From: Aliidiomarina quisquiliarum
Lineage (GTDB): Bacteria > Pseudomonadota > Gammaproteobacteria > Enterobacterales > Alteromonadaceae
Reading direction: 5' to 3'
Length of the DNA: 64,000 bases
NCBI RefSeq assembly: GCF_023922585.1
Contig: NZ_JAMFTN010000014.1
Span: forward strand, 68,232-132,231
A program made the translations under genes and the position numbers. Numbering within the stretch: position 1 is the stretch's first letter; every line of letters begins with the position of its first letter. Shown piece by piece: positions 1-9,819 of the stretch. The notes under the pieces are model-generated. The model was not told the origin of the DNA and did not search any database. It saw nothing but the letters and a program-made list of their open reading frames with translations.

Positions 1-862
1 GCAACCTATGTTCTTGCAGTGCGCTCCAGCAGCGGGCGGCAATGACTAATAGTAGTTCTTGCTGCTCTGCGCTATGGCTGCTTGCAGTTAATAACTGACG
101 TAGCCAGTGCTGCAATGCAGGCTCGTTAGCGCGGCCTGAGACACAGCGAATAAGGCGCAGGCGTGCGGCCAATGAAGCAGCTTCGGTGCGTAACGCCAGC
201 AAGTTTTGTTGTAATGCTGAAGGTAAAATAACCTGCTCTAGGGCTAAGCTAAGTGCTTCTTGTATAGGCTCTGGAAAGCTAAAATAGTGCTGGCTTATAT
301 AGTGTTGTATAGCAGGCTGCTGAAGGCTGCGCACGGCCATGTCATGAATGCCTTGAATACCTAGCAGCTGCCAACTGATATCGCTACGGCCAGAAAAATA
401 AGCTTCTGCATGTTCAAAATGAATGGAAGGCTCCTGACTTAAAGCGGCAGAAATTTGAGCATGAAAAGCCGCGCGGCGAGCTTCGTCGGGCTGAAAAATA
501 TAAGGGTTTTGTTGTAACCTTTGTTGTTGCGACTCGGTTAAGTGGGCGGTGGGCTGTTGGCCTAGGGCCTCAACAATAATGCTCATAAAGTGCTGCATGG
601 CCGCATGTTGAAACATGCCTCGTTCGTCGAGTGGTAAGGCGGCAAACCAAATAAATGGCTGGGCAGCTGCAGTGGTTGAATGCCAAAAAGTAATGGCCAA
701 CCAAGCCTTTTGCTGCCGCGGCGTAGGAAACGGGCGCACACCTTGTTCTACCTGACGCAGTAAACTAGGCGGCAGCTCCATTACCCGGCGGGAAAGGTCA
801 TGAGCTCGCCAAGTAACGCCGCTGGCGTCTAAAAATTCAGTCAGAGTGGCTATTTGTGTCAT
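1..862 (-). CDS. DUF3549 family protein, 3' end outside window
   Basis: Open frame read leftward from an ATG at 860-862 to the window edge, about 287 residues with no stop, so the C-terminus is missing. The translation opens MTQIATLTEFLDASGVTWRA and contains a PFIWFAALPLDERG stretch; this resembles the DUF3549 family that sits beside yqcC and truC in Shewanella and Vibrio. No catalytic motif or membrane segment is visible and the function is unknown. It is divergent from yqcC across about 105 bases. Family assignment rests on pattern memory and synteny. Confidence 0.7.
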   Translation of the reverse strand, partial: MTQIATLTEFLDASGVTWRAHDLSRRVMELPPSLLRQVEQGVRPFPTPRQQKAWLAITFWHSTTAAAQPFIWFAALPLDERGMFQHAAMQHFMSIIVEALGQQPTAHLTESQQQRLQQNPYIFQPDEARRAAFHAQISAALSQEPSIHFEHAEAYFSGRSDISWQLLGIQGIHDMAVRSLQQPAIQHYISQHYFSFPEPIQEALSLALEQVILPSALQQNLLALRTEAASLAARLRLIRCVSGRANEPALQHWLRQLLTASSHSAEQQELLLVIAARCWSALQEHRL

Positions 863-928
863 TACAGTGTTGTTCTCGCTTTATTCTTAGTGGCATAGCC
901 GTACATATCAAACCGCAACATTTTTCCA

Positions 929-934
929 TATAAT
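929..934 (+). promoter_or_regulatory. candidate -10 box for yqcC-truC
   Basis: A consensus TATAAT lies inside a small inverted repeat (926-938) in the divergent gap between the DUF3549 gene and yqcC. The expected start would be near 941, giving a short leader that keeps the AAGGA at 956-960. No good -35 box is seen 16-18 bases upstream, so this is only a candidate. Confidence 0.35.
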
Positions 935-968
935 ATGGGGTGTTATTTTCACCATAAGGATTTTGCTA

Positions 969-1286
969 GTGCTTGCCAAACAAACCACAGCGTTGTTAAC
1001 CCAGTTACGTACTTTGCTAAAAGAGCAGCAGCTTTGGCAAACAGAGCCACCAGCGCCGGAATTACTACAAAGCACCGAACCATTTGCGGTTGACACCTTG
1101 GAATTTCATCAATGGCTGCAGTTTATCATGATCCCCGAGTTTGAGCATCGTCTACAACATAACTTACCTTTACCTAGAGGTTTTGCCGTAAGCCCAATGG
1201 CAACAGAATGTTGGCGCGGATGTTGGGGTGAACGGCGACAACTTATTTTAACCCTGCGGCAGCTTGATGAACTTTTTCGTGAATAA
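969..1286 (+). CDS. yqcC: YqcC family protein
   Basis: Small protein of about 105 residues, all-helical in appearance, with the family signature HQWLQFIMIPEFEHR followed by LPLPRG in the middle. Function is unknown; in E. coli and relatives it precedes truC, as here. The GTG at 969 is preferred over the TTG at 963 because AAGGA at 956-960 is 8 bases from the GTG but only 2 from the TTG. Its end overlaps the start of truC by about 20 bases, suggesting translational coupling. Confidence 0.8.
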   Translation: MLAKQTTALLTQLRTLLKEQQLWQTEPPAPELLQSTEPFAVDTLEFHQWLQFIMIPEFEHRLQHNLPLPRGFAVSPMATECWRGCWGERRQLILTLRQLDELFRE

Positions 1287-2034
1287 CGAACACCCACAGG
1301 ACAGCGAGCAGTTTCCTTTTGGCGAGCTTGCACTGGTTTATCGCGATGAACACCTAGTGGTGATAAATAAACCCGCCGGCTTGCTAGTGCATCGGTCTTA
1401 TTTGGCGCGGCGCGAACGTTGGTTTGCCATGCAGCTATTGCGTGACCAACTTGATCAGCATGTGTTTCCAGTGCACCGGTTAGACAGGCCTACTTCGGGT
1501 TTATTGATGTTTGCTTTGTCGTCGTCTGTTGCAGCTTTGCTAGGCGAGCAATTTGCTGCAGGGGGCGTGCATCGTGGTTACCATGCGGTGGTGCGGGGCT
1601 ATGCGCCAGACCAAGGGCGTATAGATTACCCACTAAAGGTAGAGCGAGACCAAATTGCCGACAAATATGCCCAGCAAAATAAAGCAGCGCAAGTAGCCAT
1701 AACTAACTTTGCTTGCCTTGAGCGGGTAGAATTACCCTACAAAGTAAGTACTAAACACGACACCACGCGTTATTCGTTGCTGCAGCTAAGCCCAGAAACA
1801 GGGCGCAAGCACCAATTACGGCGGCACTTGGCCCATTTAAGGCATCCTATAGTAGGCGACACGCGGCATGGCGATGGTCGCCATAACGAGTTTTTTCGCA
1901 GCCACTTTAACTGCCACAGGCTGTTATTAGCGGCAACTAAATTAAGTTTTACCCACCCTATAAGTGGAGCGCCTGTTGTATTAGAACAAGCGCCACCCAA
2001 GGAGTTTAAGCTGGCTTTTAATAAAGCCGATTAG
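1267..2034 (+). CDS. truC: tRNA pseudouridine(65) synthase TruC
   Basis: RluA-family pseudouridine synthase, 255 residues, modifying U65 of some tRNAs. The catalytic motif [10 protein letters not shown] is present near residue 75, its Asp being the nucleophile. [15 protein letters not shown] near the N-terminus and the [17 protein letters not shown] block near residue 190 are typical of the family. The ATG at 1267 is taken as start; a TTG lies one codon upstream. It overlaps yqcC at its 5' end and convergently overlaps dapD by 4 bases at 2031-2034. Confidence 0.9.
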   Translation: MNFFVNNEHPQDSEQFPFGELALVYRDEHLVVINKPAGLLVHRSYLARRERWFAMQLLRDQLDQHVFPVHRLDRPTSGLLMFALSSSVAALLGEQFAAGGVHRGYHAVVRGYAPDQGRIDYPLKVERDQIADKYAQQNKAAQVAITNFACLERVELPYKVSTKHDTTRYSLLQLSPETGRKHQLRRHLAHLRHPIVGDTRHGDGRHNEFFRSHFNCHRLLLAATKLSFTHPISGAPVVLEQAPPKEFKLAFNKAD

Positions 2035-2855
2035 TCGATATTACGTAATAGCTCGTTAATACTTACTTTAGCGCGTGTTTGTTCGTCTACTTTTTTCACA
2101 ATAATAGCCGCATACAATGAGTGGCTACCGTCTTTAGCTGGAAGGGCTCCAGGTACCACTACCGAGCCTGCAGGTACTCGGCCGTAATGAATTTCACCGG
2201 TTTCACGATCAAAAATACGGGTGCTTTGGCCAATATAAACGCCCATTGAGATTACGGCACCTTCTTCCACAATAACGCCTTCAACAATTTCAGAGCGGGC
2301 GCCAATAAAACAGTTGTCTTCAATAATAGTTGGGTTTGCTTGCAAGGGCTCAAGCACACCGCCAATACCCACACCACCAGAAATATGTACATTTTTCCCA
2401 ATTTGCGCACACGAGCCTACCGTTGCCCAAGTGTCGATCATGCAACCTTCGTCTACATAGGCGCCTAAGTTAATATAACTAGGCATAACCACCACATTTT
2501 TACCGACAAAACTGCCGCGGCGCACCATAGCAGGGGGCACAATACGAACACCGTCTTTGGTAAAGTCGGCAGCACTGTAATTTTCGTATTTGCTCGGCAC
2601 TTTGTCGTAATACATGGTTTCGGCGCCGTCCATTATTTCATTGTCGTACAAACGGAAAGAAAGCAGCACCGCTTTTTTAACCCATTCGTGCACGACCCAT
2701 TCAGAGCCTTGTTTTTCTGCAACGCGTAATTCGCCCCGATCAAGTTTAGCTAGCACTTCGCTAACGGCGTTGCGAATATTAGCAGGGGCCGCTTTAGGAG
2801 ATAATTCGCCACGCTGTTCAAAGGCGGCATTAATAGTGTGCTGTAACGAATTCAT
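2031..2855 (-). CDS. dapD: 2,3,4,5-tetrahydropyridine-2,6-dicarboxylate N-succinyltransferase
   Basis: DapD transfers succinyl from succinyl-CoA to tetrahydrodipicolinate in the succinylase branch of lysine and meso-DAP synthesis. The protein is 274 residues, the normal length, with an N-terminal helical part and a left-handed beta-helix of hexapeptide repeats from about residue 110 to 230, including [15 protein letters not shown] and [16 protein letters not shown]. The ATG at 2853-2855 follows a purine-rich RBS. It lies 24 bases downstream of glnD and is probably cotranscribed with map and glnD. The other succinylase-branch gene dapE is at 51934-53076. Confidence 0.97.
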   Translation of the reverse strand: MNSLQHTINAAFEQRGELSPKAAPANIRNAVSEVLAKLDRGELRVAEKQGSEWVVHEWVKKAVLLSFRLYDNEIMDGAETMYYDKVPSKYENYSAADFTKDGVRIVPPAMVRRGSFVGKNVVVMPSYINLGAYVDEGCMIDTWATVGSCAQIGKNVHISGGVGIGGVLEPLQANPTIIEDNCFIGARSEIVEGVIVEEGAVISMGVYIGQSTRIFDRETGEIHYGRVPAGSVVVPGALPAKDGSHSLYAAIIVKKVDEQTRAKVSINELLRNID

Positions 2856-2879
2856 GGAGGGTTCCTTTTACTAATTCAA

Positions 2880-5498
2880 TTAATGGTCAAGTTCTTGAAC
2901 AATAGCCTGTTGCAAGGCTAAACGCTCGTTTTCAGTTAATGCTTTTTTTTCAAGGCTAGAAACAATAAATAAGTCTTCAGCTTGTTCCCCAACGGTGGTT
3001 ATTTTTGCCGCCAGTAAATTAACATGTTGCTGTTGAAAAACGCGGGCTAACCGGGCAATTAAGCCTGGGCGATCAAGGGTGATTAGTTCGAAGGTGGTTT
3101 TTCGTTCACCTTTTTGCGGTAAAAACTTCAGCCGTGTATTTACTTTGAAGTTTTTCATGCGGCGCGACAACCCTCGGTGCTGGCGGGGCGGTTGGCGGCG
3201 TTTTCTAAGTACGTCGTGCAAGTGTTGGCGAACCTCTTCTATGCGCTGCACGTCTTGTATAGGGGTACCATCGTGCTCCAACACAATAAAAGTGTCCATT
3301 ATAAAGCCATCGCGGGTATTCAAAATTTGGGCGTCGTGAATGCTTAAGTGTTGGGCATCGAGCACAGCGGCAACACTGGCAAACAAATGGGGCTCTTCGA
3401 AGTGATAAATAAATATTTCGGTGGTGCCTTGGTTGTTTTCGTCGCCAATTAAAATTAGTGGCAACTGCACGTCTGTTAAATGAATTAAATGTTGGCTGTG
3501 CCAGGTAATTTGCTCTGGTGTGTGGCGAAAAAAATAATCGGCCGTGAAGCGGGCCCACAACTGCTTTATATCAAGAGAATTAAAGCCAGCACTTAACAAT
3601 AAGCTAAGCGCCATCTGTTTGTTATGGTGCAGCCGTTGCCGCACTGTAACGGTGCTTTCGCCGTCGTTGTTTAGGGTAGCGGCAGTAGCGCGATATAACT
3701 CCTCTAGCAGGGTTGCTTTCCAGTTATTCCACAAGTTGGTGTTGGTGGCGCGAATGTCGGCAACGGTTAAACAATATAAGTAACTTAGGCGCTGCTTAGT
3801 ATTTACTTTATTGGCAAAGTCGCGAATTACCTCGGCGTCGTAAATATCGCGTTTTTGCGCCGTTAACGACATCAGTAAGTGGTGCTCTACTAGCCATGCT
3901 ACCAATTCGGCTTCGCTGTTGCTGTAGTCGTGCAATAGGCAAAAGTTACGAGCGTCAACGGCACCTAGCTCGGAATGGTCACCACCGCGACCTTTGGCAA
4001 TGTCGTGAAAAATACCAGCTAAAAACAGTAGCTCGGGTGCGGCTAATGTTGGCATTAGTTCGCTAGCTAAAGGAAATTCATGCGCACGCGCTGGTAAGGT
4101 AAAGCGATACAGGTTTCGAATCAGCCGGAAAGTATGTTCATCAACGGTATAAGCGTGAAATAAGTCAAACTGCATTTGGCCAACAATATTAGCCCAGGCT
4201 TTTAGGTAGCAAGCCATAATGCCATGGCGGTGCATGAGAGCAAAAGCTCGGCCAAACCCCTTGGGGTGGGCAATAAGCTCGCGAAAAAGGGCGCGGCATT
4301 CGGGGTTTTCAGACAATGGAGCACTAAGTTGAGCCCGAGCGTTGCGTAACAAACGAATGGTATGGGAATGAATGCCCTTGATACGTTTGTCTTTCGCTAT
4401 TAGCACAAAAAACCGCATTATACTTGCGGGCTCTGCAAAGGCTTTGTCGTTGGTTGCAAGTATTTGTTGGTTAGCTAAACCAAGATTATTACTGATTGGC
4501 TCTGGTTGTAGTGCGTCAGTGGGGCCGAGTATGGCCTGTTCAAAAAACTGCAGCAGCATACGATTTAGTTCGCCTACTTTTAACACCACTTGAAAGTAGT
4601 CTTTCATCATTCGCTCTACGGCGCGCTTATCGGCGCTACCGTAACCCAGCATAAGTGCCACTTCCGGCTGGTAGTCGAATAATAATCGGTCTTCGCATTT
4701 ACCGGCAGTGATGTGCAGCGCATAACGAATACGCCATAAAAAACTTTGGCAGGCTTGCAGTTCAATAAATTCTTCGGCGGTAATAAAGTTATAGTCCACC
4801 AAGCTTTCGTCGCGCCGAGTATTGAAATGTTGTTTGGCTATCCAATGAATGGTTTGAATGTCGCGTAGGCCACCAGGAGAGCGTTTTATATTAGGCTCTA
4901 AATTATACAGCGTACTATGAAACTTCTGGTGGCGTAGTTGCTGCTCTTCGCGCTTGGCTTGATAAAAATTATTACTATGCCAAGGAAACTGCATTGCTAC
5001 AGCACTATTTAATGCCTTGCTTAGCGGCTGTAACCCAGCTAAATAACGATTTTCTATTAAACTGGTAGCAATACTAATGTCGGCAGCAGCTTGTAGCATA
5101 CAGTCGGCTACGGTTCGTACCGCATGGCCCACATCAAGGTGTAAGTCCCAAAGCAAGGTTATAAACTGACTAATATGCTGTTCTTGGGCTGGGGTTAAGG
5201 GGTTGGTAAACAAAATAAGCAGATCAATATCAGAGCCAGGGTGCAACGTGGCTCGGCCATAGCCGCCAATGGCAACGAGAGCTAACGGTGCTTGGTCTAA
5301 TTTTAAAAGCTGCCAGGCATGGGTGAGTAACTGATCGAAAAAATGTGCTCGATCTTTTACTAAAGCATCTATATTGGCGGTGCTGAACTGTTCATTGGCC
5401 CAAGCATTATAACCAGCCAGTTGTTCGCGCCACGGCCCAATTGGGCCTATTTGTTCAGGCCACTGCGGGCGAAAAACAAGTGGCGCAGCAGTAGTCAT
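2880..5498 (-). CDS. glnD: [protein-PII] uridylyltransferase / uridylyl-removing enzyme
   Basis: GlnD, 872 residues, the glutamine sensor that adds or removes UMP on PII proteins and so sets nitrogen assimilation. Visible domains: a nucleotidyltransferase with GGYGRATLHPGSDIDLLIL near residue 78; a helical middle region; an HD hydrolase with LAGIFHDIAKGRGGDHSELG near residue 490; and two C-terminal ACT domains, the last beginning FELITLDRPGLIARLARVF. All signature residues look intact. It lies 6 bases downstream of map and 24 bases upstream of dapD in a leftward operon. Confidence 0.97.
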   Translation of the reverse strand: MTTAAPLVFRPQWPEQIGPIGPWREQLAGYNAWANEQFSTANIDALVKDRAHFFDQLLTHAWQLLKLDQAPLALVAIGGYGRATLHPGSDIDLLILFTNPLTPAQEQHISQFITLLWDLHLDVGHAVRTVADCMLQAAADISIATSLIENRYLAGLQPLSKALNSAVAMQFPWHSNNFYQAKREEQQLRHQKFHSTLYNLEPNIKRSPGGLRDIQTIHWIAKQHFNTRRDESLVDYNFITAEEFIELQACQSFLWRIRYALHITAGKCEDRLLFDYQPEVALMLGYGSADKRAVERMMKDYFQVVLKVGELNRMLLQFFEQAILGPTDALQPEPISNNLGLANQQILATNDKAFAEPASIMRFFVLIAKDKRIKGIHSHTIRLLRNARAQLSAPLSENPECRALFRELIAHPKGFGRAFALMHRHGIMACYLKAWANIVGQMQFDLFHAYTVDEHTFRLIRNLYRFTLPARAHEFPLASELMPTLAAPELLFLAGIFHDIAKGRGGDHSELGAVDARNFCLLHDYSNSEAELVAWLVEHHLLMSLTAQKRDIYDAEVIRDFANKVNTKQRLSYLYCLTVADIRATNTNLWNNWKATLLEELYRATAATLNNDGESTVTVRQRLHHNKQMALSLLLSAGFNSLDIKQLWARFTADYFFRHTPEQITWHSQHLIHLTDVQLPLILIGDENNQGTTEIFIYHFEEPHLFASVAAVLDAQHLSIHDAQILNTRDGFIMDTFIVLEHDGTPIQDVQRIEEVRQHLHDVLRKRRQPPRQHRGLSRRMKNFKVNTRLKFLPQKGERKTTFELITLDRPGLIARLARVFQQQHVNLLAAKITTVGEQAEDLFIVSSLEKKALTENERLALQQAIVQELDH

Positions 5499-5504
5499 AT
5501 AGGC

Positions 5505-6290
5505 CTATGCAACCTCAATAACGCGGGGCAAGTCTTCGTCGCTACGTAGGGTTAATACTTCTACACCAGTTTCTGTTACTAACAAAGTATGCTCCCATTG
5601 GGCGCTTAAACTGCGGTCGCGGGTAAGTACGGTCCAGTTGTCGCGAAGTAATTTAGTGTGCGGCTTACCGGCGTTAATCATAGGTTCAATGGTAAAACAC
5701 ATACCCGCTTGTAGCTCCACGCCGGTACCCGGGCGGCCATAATGCAATACTTGTGGCTCTTCATGGAATTCAGCGCCAATACCATGGCCGCAGTATTCAC
5801 GTACAATAGAATAACCAAAGCTTTCACCATAGGCTTGAATATTAGCGCCAATGTCGCCTAAGCGTGCACCTGGCTTCACCATTTTAATAGCCCGGTATAA
5901 GGCTTCTTGGGTTACTTTAATTAATCGGTTAGCTAAAATTGAGCCTTCGCCAATCACAAACATTTTACTGGTGTCGCCGTGGTAACCGTCTTTAAGTACA
6001 GTCACGTCGATATTAATAATGTCGCCGTCTTTTAATTTTTTATCGTTCGGTATGCCGTGGCACACACAATGGTTGACTGAGGTACAAATAGACTTTGGAA
6101 AACCGTTATAATTGAGCGGTGCTGGGTAAGCGTCGTGAGCAACAATGTAATCGTGACAAATGGTGTTAAGTTCGTCGGTGGTTACGCCGGCTTGAACGTA
6201 AGGGGTGATCATTTCTAACACATCGGCCGCTAAGCGACCGGCAACCCGCATTTTTTCGATTTCATCGGCGGTTTTAATAATTGCAGCCAT
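5505..6290 (-). CDS. map: type I methionine aminopeptidase
   Basis: Removes the initiator methionine from nascent proteins. 261 residues, the length of the bacterial type Ia enzyme. Metal ligands are visible: Asp in INIDVTVLKDGYHGDTSKMF (two Asp), His in GHGIGAEFHEEPQVLHYG, Glu in FTIEPMIN and Glu near the C-terminus in SAQWEHTLLVTETG. First gene of the map-glnD-dapD unit, divergent from rpsB across about 310 bases, an arrangement shared with E. coli and many gammaproteobacteria. Confidence 0.97.
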   Translation of the reverse strand: MAAIIKTADEIEKMRVAGRLAADVLEMITPYVQAGVTTDELNTICHDYIVAHDAYPAPLNYNGFPKSICTSVNHCVCHGIPNDKKLKDGDIINIDVTVLKDGYHGDTSKMFVIGEGSILANRLIKVTQEALYRAIKMVKPGARLGDIGANIQAYGESFGYSIVREYCGHGIGAEFHEEPQVLHYGRPGTGVELQAGMCFTIEPMINAGKPHTKLLRDNWTVLTRDRSLSAQWEHTLLVTETGVEVLTLRSDEDLPRVIEVA

Positions 6291-6369
6291 GTACTACCTT
6301 TAAATATATTAGGGTGAAGAAAAACAATGCGATGTAGTTTAGCAGATTCGCTCTGCTTGCGCATCTGGC

Positions 6370-6398
6370 TTGTATTGGCGGGCTGGTTATGGTATAAA
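6370..6398 (+). promoter_or_regulatory. candidate sigma-70 promoter of rpsB-tsf
   Basis: TTGTAT (6370-6375) and TATAAA (6393-6398) are separated by 17 bases in the map-rpsB gap. The -10 box is followed by the GC-rich discriminator CGCGCCGC, a feature typical of stringently controlled ribosomal promoters. The implied leader is about 195 bases, consistent with a long rpsB leader. Confidence 0.5.
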
Positions 6399-6529
6399 TC
6401 GCGCCGCTTGTTTCAGGTTCTCGTGTATTACAACACAGTTAGCGTACAATACAGTATTGTTGCTGTGGTTATAACGAGCAATCGCAAGCACTAAACTAGT
6501 AATTAACACACATACACCGACACATGCTG

Positions 6530-6598
6530 CGGGGTGCTCTTTAATGGGTCGTGGCATGGGGTGTATGGAGGCCTAACCCCTTAAAAGGAAAATTTATT
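6530..6598 (+). promoter_or_regulatory. putative ribosomal protein S2 autoregulatory leader
   Basis: The last part of the rpsB leader holds a small hairpin, GGGGT at 6558-6562 pairing with ACCCC at 6576-6580, just before the RBS AAAAGGA (6582-6590 region). In E. coli, S2 represses rpsB-tsf through structured leader RNA upstream of rpsB. The position fits, but no covariation was tested. Confidence 0.4.
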
Positions 6599-7354
6599 AT
6601 GGCAAACGTGTCAATGCGTGACATGCTCAAAGCTGGTGTTCACTTCGGCCACCAAACTCGTTTCTGGAACCCAAAAATGAAGCCTTTCATTTTTGGTGCA
6701 CGAAACAAAATCCATATCATCAACCTTGAAACTACAGTTCCTATGTTTAATAAAGCATTGGACTTCGTAGGTCATATCGGTGCAAACAACGGTAAAGTAC
6801 TTTTTGTTGGTACTAAACGTGCTGCGTCTGAGCAAGTACAAGCTGCTGCGCAAGCATGTGGTCAGTACTACGTTCAGCACCGCTGGTTAGGTGGTATGTT
6901 GACTAACTGGAAAACAGTTCGTCAGTCGATCAAGCGTTTGAAAGACTTAGAAACGCAAAGCCAAGACGGTACTTTTGACAAGCTAACCAAGAAAGAAGCG
7001 CTAACCTTAACGCGTGAAATGGCGAAGCTAGAAAAAAGTCTTGGTGGTATCAAGAATATGGGTGGTTTGCCTGATGCTTTATTCGTTATCGACGCTGATC
7101 ACGAACACATTGCTATTAAAGAAGCAAACAACTTAGGTATTCCTGTTATTGCTGTGGTTGATACGAACTCAAACCCAGATGGCGTAGACTACGTTATCCC
7201 TGGGAATGATGACGCTATTCGTGCTGTTCAGCTGTACTTGAATGCTGCTGCTGCCGCAATTACTGCAGGCCGCCAAAAAAGCGGTGTTGAAGTAAGCGAA
7301 GCAGACGACTTCGTTGAAGCTCCTGCAGAAGACGCAGAAACCAGCGCTGAATAA
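6599..7354 (+). CDS. rpsB: 30S ribosomal protein S2
   Basis: S2 of the small subunit head. The start ATG at 6599 gives [20 protein letters not shown], the canonical N-terminus; the frame stays open further upstream but has no RBS there. 251 residues. Typical blocks include [13 protein letters not shown] and [20 protein letters not shown]. The C-terminal tail is acidic and Ala/Glu-rich. Followed by tsf after an attenuator hairpin. Codon use is more biased to GGT, CGT and GCT than in neighbouring genes, as expected for a highly expressed gene. Confidence 0.98.
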   Translation: MANVSMRDMLKAGVHFGHQTRFWNPKMKPFIFGARNKIHIINLETTVPMFNKALDFVGHIGANNGKVLFVGTKRAASEQVQAAAQACGQYYVQHRWLGGMLTNWKTVRQSIKRLKDLETQSQDGTFDKLTKKEALTLTREMAKLEKSLGGIKNMGGLPDALFVIDADHEHIAIKEANNLGIPVIAVVDTNSNPDGVDYVIPGNDDAIRAVQLYLNAAAAAITAGRQKSGVEVSEADDFVEAPAEDAETSAE

Positions 7355-7377
7355 GGCTGTTTATTAGCGAACTCGTG

Positions 7378-7417
7378 GCCCAGTGTTGCTACATTAAGTA
7401 TCAACACTGGGCTGTTT
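7378..7417 (+). terminator. rpsB-tsf intergenic attenuator hairpin
   Basis: A perfect 11-bp stem, GCCCAGTGTTG at 7378-7388 and its complement at 7402-7412, with a 13-base loop, followed by TGTTTC rather than a full U-run. An equivalent partial terminator in E. coli reduces read-through from rpsB into tsf. Probably a leaky terminator. Confidence 0.6.
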
Positions 7418-7447
7418 CAAGAATTCTGACGTATTGAGGACTAAATC

Positions 7448-8323
7448 ATGGCAATTACCGCTGCAATGGTAAAAGAACTGCGCGAGCGCACTGGCGCGGG
7501 CATGATGGACTGTAAAAAAGCGCTTGAAGAAGCGAATGGCGATATGGAATTAGCCATTGAAAACATGCGTAAAAGTGGTCAAGCACAAGCTGCTAAAAAA
7601 GCAGGTCGTATTGCCGCTGAAGGTGTAATTTTAACGAAATCAGAAGGTAACGTAGCTACCTTAGTAGAATTAAACTGCGAAACTGACTTTGTTGCACGTG
7701 ATGCTAGCTTCCTAGCATTCGGTAAAAAAGTAATTGATGCTGCTTTTGCTAACCGTGAAAACAACGTTGAAACTTTACTTGCTACCAGTATTGGTGATGC
7801 AACAGTTGAAGAAGCCCGTGCTACTTTAGTAACTAAAATCGGTGAGAACATGAATGTTCGCCGTGTTAGTACAATTGAAGCAGGTGACTTGGTAAGCACA
7901 TATGTACACGGCAACCGTATTGGTGTTGCTGTAGCGATAACGGGTGGTAACGAAGAGCTAGCAAGAGACATTGCTATGCACGTTGCTGCAAGTGCGCCAC
8001 AGTTTATTAAACCAGAAGACGTTGATGCCGAAGTGATTGCAAAAGAACGCGATATTCAAGTAGATATTGCTATGCAGTCAGGCAAGCCTAAAGAAATTGC
8101 TGAAAAAATGGTTGTAGGCCGGATGAACAAATTCACTGGCGAAATTAGTCTAACGGGCCAGCCGTTTGTAAAAGACCCTAGCAAGACAGTGGGTGAATTA
8201 CTTAAAGAAGCAGGCGCCGACGTTGTTTCATTCATTCGCTTTGAAGTGGGTGAAGGTATTGAGCGTAAAGAAGACGACTTCGCTGCTGAAGTTCAAGCTC
8301 AGGTAGCTGCAGCAAAAGGTTAA
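7448..8323 (+). CDS. tsf: translation elongation factor Ts
   Basis: EF-Ts exchanges GDP for GTP on EF-Tu. 291 residues. The N-terminal UBA-like domain with [19 protein letters not shown] is followed by the conserved ETDFVARD block near residue 80, the contact site for EF-Tu. Preceded by a GAGGA RBS (7436-7440). Ends before a strong intrinsic terminator at 8360, which separates rpsB-tsf from pyrH. Confidence 0.98.
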   Translation: MAITAAMVKELRERTGAGMMDCKKALEEANGDMELAIENMRKSGQAQAAKKAGRIAAEGVILTKSEGNVATLVELNCETDFVARDASFLAFGKKVIDAAFANRENNVETLLATSIGDATVEEARATLVTKIGENMNVRRVSTIEAGDLVSTYVHGNRIGVAVAITGGNEELARDIAMHVAASAPQFIKPEDVDAEVIAKERDIQVDIAMQSGKPKEIAEKMVVGRMNKFTGEISLTGQPFVKDPSKTVGELLKEAGADVVSFIRFEVGEGIERKEDDFAAEVQAQVAAAKG

Positions 8324-8359
8324 GGTCGTGATTATTCACGCAATACCATAAAGAACTAC

Positions 8360-8393
8360 ACCGCGCCTGACCTTAGTCGGCGCGGTTTTTTTT
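8360..8393 (+). terminator. Rho-independent terminator after tsf
   Basis: Stem ACCGCGCC (8360-8367) pairs with GGCGCGGT (8379-8386) across an 11-base loop, followed by an uninterrupted run of T. A classic terminator in the right place, 36 bases after the tsf stop. Confidence 0.85.
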
Positions 8394-8417
8394 GACTGAA
8401 AATAGGGAAGCCAACAC

Positions 8418-9158
8418 ATGAGTACCAATCCGAAACCGACCTACCGACGAATACTGTTAAAACTAAGTGGTGAAGCCTTAATGGGCGACGAACCTTTTGG
8501 CATAGACGCCCGTGTGTTGGACCGAATGGCTCAGGAAATAAAAGAAATTCTTGAACTAGGTGTGCAAGTTGGTGTAGTGATCGGTGGTGGTAATATTTTT
8601 CGTGGTAAAGGGCTAGCTGAAGCGGGTATGAACCGTGTTGTAGGCGACCACATGGGTATGTTGGCAACAGTTATGAATGGCCTTGCGATGCGCGACTCAC
8701 TTCATCGTGCCTATGTGAATGCACGCCTTATGTCGGCTATCGACTTAGCGGGCGTATGCGATCGTTACAGTTGGGCTGAAGCAATTAGCTTGCTGAAATC
8801 GGGCCGAGTTGTTATTTTTTCTGCCGGCACAGGTAATCCTTTCTTCACCACCGATTCTGCAGCCTGTTTGCGTGGCATTGAAATAGAAGCCGATGTGGTT
8901 ATTAAAGCAACCAAAGTAGATGGCGTTTATAGTGAAGACCCAATGATAAACCCTGACGCTACTCTTTATGATGTACTCGATTATAGTGACGTATTAAGCA
9001 AAGAGCTTCAGGTTATGGACTTAGCCGCCTTTACTTTGGCTCGAGATCATAACTTACCAATCAGAATCTTTAATATGAATAAACCAGGCGCATTGAAATC
9101 CGTGATTATGGGTGAAGATGAAGGTACACTAATTACTCGTCTGCACGATAAAAGTTAA
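8418..9158 (+). CDS. pyrH: UMP kinase
   Basis: Hexameric amino-acid-kinase-fold enzyme that phosphorylates UMP to UDP. 246 residues. Visible motifs: [13 protein letters not shown] at the N-terminus, [11 protein letters not shown] near residue 55, [20 protein letters not shown] near residue 135 and VDGVYSEDP near 170. Preceded by AGGGA. It precedes frr by 21 bases, as in almost all gammaproteobacteria, and is probably cotranscribed with it. Confidence 0.98.
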   Translation: MSTNPKPTYRRILLKLSGEALMGDEPFGIDARVLDRMAQEIKEILELGVQVGVVIGGGNIFRGKGLAEAGMNRVVGDHMGMLATVMNGLAMRDSLHRAYVNARLMSAIDLAGVCDRYSWAEAISLLKSGRVVIFSAGTGNPFFTTDSAACLRGIEIEADVVIKATKVDGVYSEDPMINPDATLYDVLDYSDVLSKELQVMDLAAFTLARDHNLPIRIFNMNKPGALKSVIMGEDEGTLITRLHDKS

Positions 9159-9179
9159 GACGCCTTAAGAGGAATAAAC

Positions 9180-9737
9180 GTGATTAATACAATTCTGGCC
9201 GATGCCAAAGAAAGAATGCAGAAAAGCGTTGAGTCACTGCAAAACCAATTAGCAAAAGTACGCACAGGCCGCGCGCACCCAAGCTTGCTCGACTCAATTA
9301 TGGTGCCTTATTACGGTACGCCAACCCCATTGAGACAACTGGCTAACGTAACCGTACAAGATTCGCGTACATTAGCGCTGACTATTTTTGATAAAAGCTC
9401 AACCGCAGCCGTTGAAAAAGCAATTATGGGTTCTGACTTAGGGCTAAACCCTGTTTCAGCTGGAACGAGCATTTTAGTGCCGCTACCCATGTTAACGGAA
9501 GAGCGCCGTAAAGATTTGATTCGTGTTGTTCGTGGTGAAGCAGAAGGTGGCCGGGTGGCCATTCGAAACGTACGCCGCGACGCTAATAACGAATTAAAAG
9601 AGCTATTGAAAGACAAAGAAATTGCTGAAGACGATGAGCGCCGTGGGCAAGACGACATTCAGAAGCTAACCGATGAAGCAGTGAAACAAATAGACAGCAT
9701 CTTAAGCCAAAAAGAAGCTGAGTTGTTGGAAGTTTAA
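9180..9737 (+). CDS. frr: ribosome recycling factor
   Basis: RRF splits post-termination ribosomes together with EF-G. 185 residues, the standard length. [21 protein letters not shown] near residue 28 and [21 protein letters not shown] near 130 are conserved. Start is GTG at 9180 with AGAGGA 8 bases upstream. Followed by an intrinsic terminator at 9767. Confidence 0.98.
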   Translation: MINTILADAKERMQKSVESLQNQLAKVRTGRAHPSLLDSIMVPYYGTPTPLRQLANVTVQDSRTLALTIFDKSSTAAVEKAIMGSDLGLNPVSAGTSILVPLPMLTEERRKDLIRVVRGEAEGGRVAIRNVRRDANNELKELLKDKEIAEDDERRGQDDIQKLTDEAVKQIDSILSQKEAELLEV

Positions 9738-9766
9738 TCACTTGCCAGCGCACTCGTTGGAGACTT

Positions 9767-9804
9767 ACGCCGTGTAAGGTATACTTGCGCGGCGTTTATT
9801 TTTT
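9767..9804 (+). terminator. Rho-independent terminator after frr
   Basis: A 12-bp stem (9767-9778 with 9784-9795, including two G-U pairs) with a 5-base loop, followed by TTATTTTTT. It ends 16 bases before uppS, so uppS and the envelope genes may rely on read-through or a promoter inside this region. Confidence 0.7.
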
Positions 9805-9819
9805 AATGAAAAGAAACCT

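Noticed and set aside
926-938. Inverted repeat CCATAT/ATATGG as a possible attachment or operator site
   Set aside because: Short, AT-rich and includes a consensus -10 box, which explains it more simply.
3205-3558. Long alternative frames inside glnD and other housekeeping genes
   Set aside because: They overlap confident genes, lack RBS and conserved motifs, and reflect skewed codon composition.
6440-6475. LexA-like box in the map-rpsB gap
   Set aside because: The half-sites are in the wrong order and spacing for CTGT-N8-ACAG.
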